The translations under genes were made by a program, and so were the position numbers. Shown one piece after another: positions 1-8,643 of a stretch of DNA of 12,080 nt. This DNA comes from Entrophospora sp. SA101 (taxonomy: Eukaryota; Glomeromycota; Glomeromycetes; Entrophosporales; Entrophosporaceae). The stretch is taken from the NCBI GenBank assembly GCA_958430865.1, contig CAUDNR010000064.1, forward strand, positions 1 through 12,080, written 5' to 3'. Each line of letters begins with the position of its first letter. The stretch's first letter is position 1. Under the pieces are notes generated by a model. That model ran no database searches, had not been told where the DNA came from, and saw only the letters and a program-made list of their open reading frames with translations.

Positions 1-1139
1 AGTTGGATCTGATGATTTTAATATTTGCTGTTTCTGCAACTGTGGAATAATATAACATAAAATGTCTTTTGCACTACGACGAATACCTATTCCCATTGTA
101 TCAATGACTTTTTGTATAATTTCCAAATCCACAATATCTTCTTCTTCAGACTCTATTGACTCTTCAGGTTCATTTATTTTTTTTATGTCAACCAATGAAA
201 TTTTAATTATTTGATTCATATAATTAGTAATTGCAGTGCGTTCATCAGAAACAGAGCCTAAACGTGGTAAATTATATTCTGCAGCAGCTAAATTTTGATA
301 AGAACATCTGGATATCTGTCCTTGGTCAACTGCTTTTACTATAGATTGAATTTGATGATTTTTTTTTTCTTGTTCATAACCATAATTCACTTGAAAATCC
401 ATATCATTAAGTGTGAATTCAATTTCTTTCAGCATAACTTTATCAGACTCATGATAAATTTCCTTAACATTATTATTAAAACTAACTTGTGTTCTTTCTG
501 CAATTTTTTTAGCACGTTTTTCAAGTGTTGATTGGACACAATTATTGGCTGGTTTAATTAAATGCCCTCTTCTTCTTGCTTCACGTGCCTTTTGCACACT
601 GTTTAATTGTAATCCAAATACAAGGGGACCTGAAATAGTAGCCTTTGTCCCTGGTTTTAAAGCCTAAAATAATATTAATTAGGTAATTCTATAAGTTACT
701 AATTATTATAAAATATACATACTCTCTCATAATTAAGCGCTGCATCAGATGGAGATTTAGTTGAGAAAATGACATTTTGAAAGTTAAAACCATATTCAAT
801 ACAAAATTGAGGTATTCCATCAACATAATTAATTTTACAACGAACTGTTCGTTTATTAGCTGCTCGTCCCCATGTTGTTTCTACAATATAATTATGTGGG
901 ATTTTATATTGTTGAATTGATCTTTTTTTTCTACTAATTACAGAATTTTTGCTTTTTGGTCCAGTAAGGACTTTTTCAGGATAAACACCTTCTTTTATAA
1001 TAACATAACTGAAACTACGTTTCGTTTGATTATTTACACGCTCTTTGTATGTAATATTATTAACTAATGGGTATGTGGAGTTTTCTTCAATTTGAAGATT
1101 AGGATTAGTGTTTTCTTGGTTAAAATTTTCTGTCATCAT
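1..1139 (-). CDS. Unrecognised protein, 5' part of a split gene running off the left edge
   Basis: Two exons are visible. Exon 1 is 1139-723 (139 codons, starting ATG ATG), and exon 2 runs from 663 to beyond base 1 (221 codons without a stop). The intron 722-664 is 59 nt with GTATGT donor and TTTTAG acceptor, phase 0. Residues 1-60 are polar and probably disordered. Residues about 85-165 look like a folded domain, with WGRAANKRTVRC, SPSDAALNYER and ISGPLVFGLQL. A basic stretch follows (KAREARRRGHLIKP), then a long charged, probably helical region and an acidic run (EPEESIESEEED, about residue 310). It resembles, from memory only, a large uncharacterised family expanded in arbuscular mycorrhizal fungi. 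The C-terminal part that would test this lies outside the window. No function is assigned. The alternative start is the second ATG at 1136. Confidence 0.75.
664..722 (-). other. Intron 1 of the left-edge gene
   Basis: The intron is 59 nt and starts GTATGT, read from 722 down. It ends TTTTAG at 664. It is phase 0, between an Arg codon (AGA) and an Ala codon (GCT). Reading through it would give stops soon after the exon, while splicing joins two long open frames. Confidence 0.85.
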
Positions 1140-1967
1140 GTTTATTATTATTTATTATTATGTGCTTATTTATTATTGGTTATCATAGTAATAGTAAAAT
1201 TTTTGTGTTACATATCCCCTGTAATTTGTCCATTCCGCAAATCGGCCCATATGGTTTTATTTATTTCTACTAATAAATACTAGTAATTTCATAGTGCGTG
1301 ACAGTTTTGGATTCACAAAATCTATATGTGTAACATCGAGTTGTCCCCCCACTTATTTACTTACCCCTAGATATTACGAATAAAAGATTATTGAATCTTT
1401 ACTAAATATAAAATAGTAATCTTGAAAAAAGTATAAGATGTTTACAGTTGTTATATAAGTTAAAATCTTCGTATCACGTGATCCAATCACCAATCAGTTT
1501 TTAATTTTTGTAAAGTGCTTTGATTGAATTTAATGATGATAGTATTGGTAATATTTACATTTCTTCTATGTTAATTATTTTTTCGGGGTTAAGGATTTAA
1601 ACAGCAGTATAAACAGCATGTTAATTGATACAAAAATTCAATTTAATAATAATAATAATTTAATAATGAATTTATTGCAAAAGTTATTCTGAGATCAAAA
1701 AAAAAAAAAATACAAGATTATTCTTTTTTTTTCATTAATGCAAATAATAAAAAATAAAATAAATATGTAAAAAAAAGCATTGACTTTCAATATATGAAGA
1801 GAAAATCTGATTTTCTAAATAAATTTGTTATTAATTGCATATTCATTGAATCTTTCGTTTTTAAATCGACCAATCCAACAATCAATCCATAAAGTGCCTT
1901 CCAGATTGATTGATTATAGCTTCTAATAACATGAAATAATTATGAATCATAATATCTAATAACATCA
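1140..1967. other. Intergenic, 828 bp, AT-rich
   Basis: This lies between two minus-strand genes and must contain the promoter of the left-edge gene and the 3' UTR of the DCAF6-like gene. I see TTA/TTTA microsatellite at 1140-1180, an E-box plus two CCAAT boxes at 1475-1494, and A-rich and T-rich runs at 1690-1790. No gene is supported. The stretch 1882-1967 could be translated if the DCAF6-like gene has one more small intron (see findings). Confidence 0.6.
1475..1494. promoter_or_regulatory. CACGTG E-box followed by two CCAAT boxes
   Basis: The palindromic CACGTG is at 1475-1480. CCAAT follows at 1483-1487 and again at 1490-1494. In fungi CACGTG is bound by bHLH factors of the Cbf1/USF type and CCAAT by the HAP/NF-Y complex. 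The cluster lies about 340 bp upstream of the ATG at 1139, so it could belong to that promoter. Assignment is by motif only. The same core, TCACGTGATC, recurs at 10594-10603. Confidence 0.4.
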
Positions 1968-4488
1968 CTAATTGGAAAAAATCAATAAAAAAAATTTAAT
2001 AATCAAATTACCAATAATCTGAATAAAATCACCAGACAATAGAAACATAGGATTTGGATCATTATCTTCATTGATATTCTCCACTTCAAGTTCATTACGC
2101 TCTATTACTTTTTGTAAATCTGAAAGATCATTCTCTTCTCCCTCTGGATACCAAATCTTTACATCATTATCAATACCAGATGTGCATAATATTGGGAGAT
2201 GTGGGTGTGGTTGAAGACAATTAACTACCCTCTATAATATATAAAGTTATTTAAAAATATATTTATGTATGCATTTATGCAAATGTATGTGAATCAATTT
2301 ATTTTTGTGAACCTACCGAGTCACCTTTCAATAAATTAACTACTTCACCTGTGATTTTATCCCATATAAATATTCTACCATCATCTGAACCAGACATGAT
2401 ATATTCAGAATTTGCACCAAAAAAATTGGCTTCCTTAATCTATGATAAAAAAACAATAGTAATATAATAAAAATTTATTATTATTATAAAAAGTAAAACA
2501 ATCAATGATAAAAGATAACAAACCATAGTTCTTGAGTTTATATGACCACTATAAATTTTAACTACATCATCTTCATGAGCTTCTTCATATTCACTATCTT
2601 CATCTTCTTCATCTGTGCTGTAAATATTATCATCATATTCATCTTCTTCTTCTTTAAAATCATCAATATCTTCTTCATCTTCTTCATCATCTTCATCATC
2701 ATTGTCATCATCATTGTCATCATTTTCTTCTTCTTCTTCATTATCACCACCTCCCATAATATCATCTTCATCATCATCAATAATCATAGGTCTGCATTTT
2801 ATTTTATTAACATATTTATTATCATTACTAATAATATTATCTGTCTCATTTGCAACAGTAAATTCAATACTATTAACACCATCAACTTTATTATCATTAT
2901 TCTCATCATATTTCGTTGCTGACTTACCCTCTCTATCAATATTATCTACATTACCATCACTGCTATCACTACCACAAAGAACGCCTTCCATACTAAGCAT
3001 TGATAATAAGTGAGAGTGATTTTGGTTATTATCATCATTATCCATCAAATTATGACTAACTGTGTCCCTATCAATGCCCTTATCATTAATTTGTTTTTGT
3101 TTTTCTTTTTTCTTAACATTACTCTTATTATCGCCACCACTACTGCTACTACTATTATAGCTACACTTAGGTGCTGTAGTACTAATAGAACTTTTATGAG
3201 AAGATGATTTTTTTTCCTGATCAGCATTAGGCCTAATCAAATAAATTTTACTATTGCTATAACTAGCACACAAATCACCACCACCACATGGATCAAACTT
3301 TAAACTGGTCATTTTATTTTGAGTGGAAGCAGAACTATCGCGCATTAACTTTGGAATGAATTGATATACTTGACTTTCACGATGATATGCTGATTTCATT
3401 ACATATCTACGATCATAAATACGTACAGTATCATCACATGCAGCTGCCATATATACCGGATTATCAGGTCTTATGGATATGGCGGTTATGCTCATATCTT
3501 TTGTGTGACTTCTTATTATTCTTCTTCTTCTTCGTCTAGTTGGATAAGAATTTTCCGATTCAGGTCGTCGTCTTTGCTGTTGATGTCGTTGTTGTTGTCG
3601 TTTCTGCGATGATTCATTATCATCACCACTATCTATAACAGTAGTAGTTCTGGTCCTGGTCCTGATTCTATATGGACTGTTATTATCGTTGCCATTGTCA
3701 ATAGTAATAGAATTTAGACGATGTTTGTTGGGATTACTTGTTGGATTCAGATCAAGAAATATATGTTGTTTACAATGATTACATGGACATGATTTTTTGA
3801 TTCGTAGATCATATTGATTGATTAGACCGTCAGCAGAACATGAGAAAAATATATTTGAATCATTTGGATCTGGCAGTACTTCGAATCTATTTCACACAAG
3901 TATTTTGTTATTATTTTAATATATGATCTTGTTACGAATTTTGGAGTTTGAACTTTGATAAAAAATACTTACGCCATATAACTATGGCAATTAAATTCAG
4001 GTAAAGGAGACCAATTAGCATCATTTTCTACAATATGCTCAAGATCAGTGTATCTAATAACACCATCGGCAGAGCATGAAATTATGTGTCTATCATTTGA
4101 TTTTGCCATGAAGCGAGCAGAAAAAATATTTGCATTGTGACCAGATGAAATTGAATGAATAAGAGACTTCTCTGGGTCTTCAAATGGTGCCCATATATTT
4201 ATACGACAATCATCTATAATATAATATGTATATTGTAATTAATTAAAAAAAAACCATGTTTAAACGAATTAACCTACCTGAACCAGATATGATCAAGTTG
4301 CCAGCCTCATTCCAAAAAACCGAATTTACACAACCTCTATGATGTTTTAAACTTTGAAAATTACTAAATCGTTTTACCACATAACGATCAGAGTATAAAG
4401 CTTTGGAGTATAATGAATGATGAAATGGGTATAACTCTCTAGCACTTAATATGTCGGTGATTCTTGAATTTGAATTTTGTCTTGGCAT
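1968..4488 (-). CDS. DCAF6-like WD40 protein (NRIP/IQWD1 type), putative CUL4-DDB1 substrate receptor
   Basis: Five exons: 4488-4278, 4213-3973, 3886-2524, 2439-2317, 2231-1968. They total 2202 nt, or 733 residues plus a stop, and all junctions keep frame. WD repeats visible: [23 protein letters not shown] (about 50-72), [11 protein letters not shown] to SCSADGVI (95-122), [20 protein letters not shown] to QYDLR (152-179), [10 protein letters not shown] to RIYDRR (283-311), a fifth near 343-370, [20 protein letters not shown] to IFIW (598-633), and [20 protein letters not shown] to KIW (648-673). Order and wording follow animal DCAF6 closely, including the Cys cluster after [13 protein letters not shown] and YDRR are DWD-type motifs expected for DDB1 contact. 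Between WD5 and WD6 sits about 230 residues of Ser/Asn/Asp low complexity, ending in an acidic tract at about 520-595. The human protein also has an insertion here. Role inferred: adaptor for CRL4 ubiquitin ligase. The C-terminus is uncertain (see findings). Confidence 0.92.
2560..2795 (-). repeat. Trinucleotide-rich acidic tract inside exon 3 of the DCAF6-like gene
   Basis: GAT/GAA/GAG/GAC codons (ATC and TTC on the plus strand) encode about 75 residues that are almost all Asp and Glu, with Gly-Gly-Gly and a few Asn. Low complexity makes all reading frames open here on both strands, so ORFs seen on the plus strand between 2542 and 3013 are not genes. Confidence 0.85.
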
Positions 4489-4550
4489 TAGAATTGAAAA
4501 TTCGAGTTTTTTCTACAACGGAATATTAATATGCAACGTGATTTAGAATG

Positions 4551-4576
4551 ATTGGATTTAAACATTATTTCATTGG
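4551..4576 (-). promoter_or_regulatory. Two CCAAT boxes upstream of the DCAF6-like gene
   Basis: ATTGG at 4551-4555 and at 4572-4576 reads as CCAAT on the minus strand, about 65 and 85 bp upstream of the ATG at 4488. This is a common position for HAP/NF-Y binding in fungal promoters. It is a motif match only, and five-base matches are frequent. Confidence 0.3.
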
Positions 4577-4599
4577 CCAAGATTTTGTCGATCTTATTA

Positions 4600-4950
4600 A
4601 AAAATGTGTAGCACAAGAAATTCTATCTCCCTAGTACTGTGCCACACGGCCAAAATCCCCATTTTCCAACATAAATTCCTTATGGTAAGTATCAGGCATA
4701 TTGTTTCAGTGTTACTGATTCAAATGCTTCTGGAACAGTTCCTCTAAACCTTTAAAAGGACGATCACAATTTTTCCTTGCATATTTTTTTGTTTGCTCCC
4801 CAATAATAATCAATAAAGTTGAACTTGTGATGGAGCTTTGGAAAGACAATTATTTTATATCCATTGCTTCAATTACTCTTGTATCGAAGGATATTGAGAA
4901 GTAAAATCAGGTTGCAAAAAAAGAATACAAACAGCACAATGATGACCTTC
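4600..4950 (-). pseudogene. Decayed DDE transposase relic (Tc1/mariner-IS630-like)
   Basis: Minus-strand pieces in shifting frames match the C-terminal half of a fungal DDE transposase type. In order they are EGHHCAVCILFLQPDFTSQ (4950-4894), VIEAMDIK, then IVFPKLHHKFNFIDYYWGAN, then ARKNCDRPFKGLEE, then GTVPEAFESVTLKQYA followed by TGA. The usual pattern in this family is CC-x(3)-IL-x(2)-QPDF, then FYPK-x-HCELNFIE-x-YWGA, then R-x-NCDYTF-x-GL, then PEAL-x-SV. The position of the catalytic Glu in NFIE is Asp here. At least four frame changes and a stop within about 250 bp show it is dead. No clear terminal repeats or N-terminal half remain. Family naming is from recall. Confidence 0.7.
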
Positions 4951-5462
4951 ACATAATAAGATATCACTTATCGTGATTCATTTAATTTATACTTGGGCTA
5001 AGTGATTGACCAACTTGGAGCTTCTCGCGACTTTATATAGATTGACCGACTTATCAATTTTTTTTAAATAACAGTAATATGTATTATCTACAATAACAAC
5101 AATAATATTTTCGTGTTGTATGATAAATTCAGTGAGGAATATCAGTCGACACAGTATCATCTCTTATGCGCTCGTCTTCATTTCTTTCAGCTTGAACTTT
5201 TCAGCACTTTCCAACAATTCAAGGCTTTCATTATCAAACACGACTTTTATAGAAAGCTATTGTGACATAAATGTAAAAAATGAAAGTTTGCTAGAGTCTG
5301 ATCCAGCGGAATACTTATTCTTCTTTTGAATAATCGATAACCACATCTTTAAACTCAAGCTTTATCATTCTAATTAACAACACGTTATCGTTTATCCACT
5401 AGTAAAGAAAATTTGTTTTGTTATAAATTTATTTGGTTGTAACCATTCCATATTTTTTTTGA
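4951..5462. other. Intergenic, possible coding debris
   Basis: No intact gene is supported. On the minus strand, around 5250-5160, a short open stretch reads SLELLESAEKFKLKEMKTSA before a TAA, and its codon content is less AT-biased than the surroundings. It could be residue of a decayed gene. The plus strand has a 69-codon ATG frame (5120-5329) over the same bases with no recognisable motif. I cannot decide between them. Confidence 0.3.
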
Positions 5463-5750
5463 CAATTTATCCAACAAAATAAGCCCTTTGTATTAGCTTT
5501 AAAAAAGCAACAAAAGGAATTTTCTTTTGCTAGTCTTCAAGGAAAGTGGTTTCGAATGATGGGACGGGATTTAACCTACGTTCTGGATTCACGATTTACA
5601 TATCAAGAGTCGCCTGTTCTTCCACTTTTGGAAGAACTATATAGCAAATATGTCCTTTTTTACAGCATCACTCAATTTTTGTATTTTTTAAAAAAAGCGT
5701 TGTTGGATTTTGGACGCATTCATATTTACAAAACCAGAAATTTGTTTTAA
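5463..5750 (+). other. Unrecognised open stretch of 95 codons, possible gene fragment
   Basis: The frame is open from 5463 (just after a TGA) to a TAA at 5748-5750. The first ATG is at 5556, giving 64 residues, but the more protein-like part starts upstream of it (FASLQGKWFRMMGRDLTYV, then PVLPLLEELYSKY). Codon use is richer in G and C than the flanks, and 95 stop-free codons are unlikely in DNA this AT-rich. No upstream ATG or clear splice acceptor was found, and I do not recognise a family. It sits about 115 bp before the eIF2B-beta start, next to a transposase relic, so a fragment of a decayed mobile gene is possible. Confidence 0.35.
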
Positions 5751-5865
5751 AATGAAATCTTGTGCGACATGTAATTATTTATTTATTAATTATTGAATGA
5801 TTATGACTCACGATTAGATTTTAGATTTTTACAAAATTAAAAAAATAAATTAATCCAAAATTATT

Positions 5866-7788
5866 ATGACAGGATCTCGCGATTTAAACGCTCAAATTGA
5901 AAGTTTAGTAAACCGTCTTCGTAGACGGTATATATACACATTTTACAATTTATTATATATACTTTTATTTTAAACTCTCTTTTGATTTATCACAGTTTAC
6001 TAATAAATATTTATATGTTTAAATTAGTCAAGTTATAGGTTCTTTATCTGCTTCACTTGAAACAGCATTATTACTTCGACATATCGTATCTACTACTCGT
6101 TGGAAACATATCAATGTACTTATAAATGTAATTAAAGATGTTGGAAGAAGATTGGTAATGGCTCAACCAAAAGGTTAATTGTGATTGATTTATTCAATAA
6201 TAATAATAACAATAGTAATAAATAAATAAATTAAATGTTGAATTATTTCTTGCCTTGAAAAACTAAAATAAAATAGAACTTGTGGTTGGTAATATAGTTC
6301 GTAGAGTTTTACGTTTAATTCGTGATGTGTATAATTCAGAAACAAGTATTGGTGGTGGCGGTGGCAGCGGTGGTGGCGGTAATGCTTCAAGTGGTATTGA
6401 TGATGTTGATGATGAATTAGATTATGGTGATGATGATGACAACGATAATAACAATAATAATGACGATGATAATAACGATGATGATGATAGTAATATTGAT
6501 GATAAAGACGAAAAAATATCGAAAGATAGATTTCAAGCAGGATTGAATTATGCTTTTACAACTGCTTCTATGATTAATTTGCTGGGTGATGGAATTCCAG
6601 TTGGTGGAAAAAAGATTTCTGCATCAAATAATAGCGAGAGAAATTTAAATATCTTTTTTTTTTGATTTTTATAATTATACTATTTAGAAGAAAAATATTT
6701 AAAATTCTTTAATTCAAAGAAATATATACATTTGAAACCGTTAATTATTTCAGAGATACGCGAAATGATTAGTGAATTGGAAAATACGTATGTAAATACA
6801 GCAGATCAAGCAATGGAACATATTCATTCCAAGTAAGCGAATTGAATTAATTGAATTTATTTTAAATGAATATAGATATTTATTTATTTATTTATTTATT
6901 TATTTATCTATTTATATGCATATATATATATATATATATAGCGAGATCATTATGACAATAGGGAAATCTAGAACAGTTGAAGTATTTTTGAAAACAGCAG
7001 CTAAAAAAAGAAAATTTTCTGTTATTGTAGCAGAAACTTCGCCAACGTAAATAACTTTTCCAACTCTGAATATTTATATTTCGTGTATTGATTTATTTAT
7101 TTATTTATCTATTTATTGATTAGATATCTTGGACATGAGATGGCTTTATCTTTATCTCAAGCAGGCATTGATACTACAGTGATTGCTGATTCCGCGATAT
7201 TTGCTGTCATGTCAAGGGTGAATAAAGTCATAATGGGAACTCATGCAGGTAGTAGCTTCTTTTTAAAAAATAATTAATTAATTAATGGTAAATGATTGAA
7301 TGAATGTTGTTGATTGATTTCGTCTAGTCCTAATTTAATTTGTTCTAATTGTAACATGAAAAAGTTCTTGCAAATGGTGGATTGATTTCTGTGAGTGGAT
7401 CGCAAATGGTTGCCACAGCAGCAAAACATCATTCAACTCCAGTTGTAGTGTGTACCGGTTTGTACAAATTATCGCCTTTGTATCCGTATGATGAAGATTC
7501 ATTTAATGATCTTGTGGCTCCGGATCCAATCTTGAGTTTTGAAGAAGGAGATTTAATTGATAAAGCTACATTTTTAAATCCTTATTATGATTATGTTTCA
7601 CCTGGACTTGTTAGTATTTTCGTAACAAATACGTAAGTTTCTTTTTTTTCCCTTAATTTTAAATATATATAAATTATAAAATATTCATTAAAGCACTTTA
7701 TCTTTATACACATAGTGGCGGACATCCTCCATCATATTTATATAGACTTATAAATGAAAATTACGACCCAGAAGATACTATCATATAA
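5866..7788 (+). CDS. GCD7: Translation initiation factor eIF2B subunit beta
   Basis: Eight exons: 5866-5927, 6028-6173, 6277-6648, 6730-6832, 6942-7046, 7124-7248, 7365-7632, 7716-7788. They sum to 1254 nt, 417 residues plus TAA, with every junction in frame. The protein is the beta (GCD7/EIF2B2) regulatory subunit of eIF2B, the cytosolic exchange factor that reloads eIF2 with GTP and is inhibited by phosphorylated eIF2. Family landmarks in order: [142 protein letters not shown], and [15 protein letters not shown] near the end. Human and yeast subunits are about 350-380 residues. The extra length is a Gly/Asp/Asn insert at about 94-150. Intron 3 is best read as an AT-AC U12-type intron. The other six are GT-AG. 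Confidence 0.95.
6350..6520 (+). repeat. GGN and GAT/AAT trinucleotide tract in eIF2B-beta exon 3
   Basis: GGT/GGC codons give a poly-Gly stretch. A run of GAT, GAC, AAT and AAC codons follows, giving Asp/Asn-rich sequence (about residues 94-150 of the product). The position is between the N-terminal helical domain and the conserved catalytic-fold half, where yeast and animal subunits have a variable linker. It is therefore likely a disordered loop that tolerates expansion. Confidence 0.85.
6649..6729 (+). other. Putative U12-type AT-AC intron (intron 3 of eIF2B-beta)
   Basis: The 81-nt intron begins ATATCTTTTT (U12 AT-AC donor consensus ATATCCTTT, one mismatch). It has TTCTTTAAT at 6705-6713 (U12 branch consensus TTCCTTAAY, one mismatch) and ends ATATAC at 6729. 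The likely branch A at 6712 is 17 nt from the exon, within the usual U12 range. Splicing is phase 1: A at 6648 plus AT at 6730-6731 makes an Asn codon, followed by [17 protein letters not shown]. That segment aligns without gaps to the helix that follows the variable linker in human eIF2B-beta. GT-AG alternatives use poor donors and delete the start of this helix. Confidence 0.75.
6833..6941 (+). repeat. Intron 4 of eIF2B-beta with TTTA and TA microsatellites at the 3' end
   Basis: The intron is GT-AG (GTAAGC donor, TATATAG acceptor), 109 nt, phase 2, interrupting the Asn of HSNE. Its 3' half is a run of TTTA repeats (about 6879-6915) followed by a TA run that reaches the acceptor AG. The TA run stands where a polypyrimidine tract would be expected. 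Confidence 0.85.
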
Positions 7789-8186
7789 TCCAATTTTCTT
7801 CATATAATAGCAACAGTACCAGTAGTAATGGATCGTTATTTCAAATATGTTCTGTTGTAGACTATTTATTTATGACATCTATAAAAGTATTTTTTAATAA
7901 ATAATTTGCTAATATCAGGAAGACGATACTTTCTTTATTATTATTATGCACTGGAAATTATATAGTATAATTTCTCTGGAGTTTGTCGTCGAAAATTATG
8001 AAAATTAATGCAATAACAATAATCACCACTGTTACCATCATTTTTGATTTACAAACACCATATCAATCAATAATAATGTACATGTGAATATGAAAAATGG
8101 ATATATAATTAGAAATATGTTGTCCATAGATATGATAAGAAGTTTAACTAACGATTCAACAAGCAACCTAATCATTTTTATATTAT
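7789..8186. other. Convergent 3' spacer between eIF2B-beta and the coiled-coil gene
   Basis: The two genes end tail to tail, 398 bp apart. An AATAAA at 7896-7901 lies 108 nt after the eIF2B-beta stop and could be its poly(A) signal. On the minus strand AATAAA occurs at 7939-7934. The part 8190-8038 is open on the minus strand in the frame that the coiled-coil gene would have without its 32-bp duplication. Confidence 0.5.
7896..7901 (+). terminator. Candidate poly(A) signal AATAAA for eIF2B-beta
   Basis: This is an exact AATAAA, 108 nt downstream of the TAA stop. In DNA this AT-rich such a hexamer can occur by chance, so position is the main support. Confidence 0.35.
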
Positions 8187-8609
8187 TTATTGATTTTTCC
8201 ATTTCTTCACATATCGTTTTGTTGATTTTTCCATTTCTTCACATGTCGTTTTGCTGTTCTCTAATTTTTCCTTCAGTTCATCAACTATTTTATCCTGATC
8301 TTCAAAAGTTTTATTCGCTATCGATAATCTTTCTTTCAACTGACTCATTTCCAACTGAACTTCTTGTTTATCCATATTTATTGCTTTTGCCACCATCCTG
8401 ACTACATTTAATTCATTATCTAATGTCTCCTTCCGTCGTTTTAATTTTCTAGCCTCTTCTTCTTGACTTTTATGAATTCTTTGTAATTCAACCAATTTAT
8501 TATTATTGATTTCCAATTCATGTGTAACTGCTAAAAACTCTTCCTCATTGTTACTTCTAAGATCATCAATATTTTTGACTCTGATATGTTTTGTTGGTCG
8601 TGATTGTTC

Positions 8610-8643
<34 letters not shown>

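Noticed and set aside
2542..3207. Several plus-strand open frames opposite the DCAF6-like exon 3
   Set aside because: They are antisense to the acidic low-complexity tract and encode only Ile/Phe/Ser runs. The minus-strand frame has WD40 motifs and consistent splicing.
6586..6753. GT-AG alternatives for eIF2B-beta intron 3 (donors GTGATG or GTGGAA with acceptor CAG at 6753)
   Set aside because: The donors fit poorly. They would remove the [13 protein letters not shown] segment and the start of the conserved [12 protein letters not shown] helix. The AT-AC solution keeps both.
6738..6753. U12-like branch CCGTTAAT close to the CAG at 6753
   Set aside because: It is a weaker match to the consensus than TTCTTTAAT at 6705-6713, and using it would drop conserved residues.
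8084..8401. Plus-strand 105-codon frame
   Set aside because: It is antisense to the coiled-coil gene and its 3' spacer, and its composition is Leu/Ser/Phe-rich as expected from the complement of that coding sequence.
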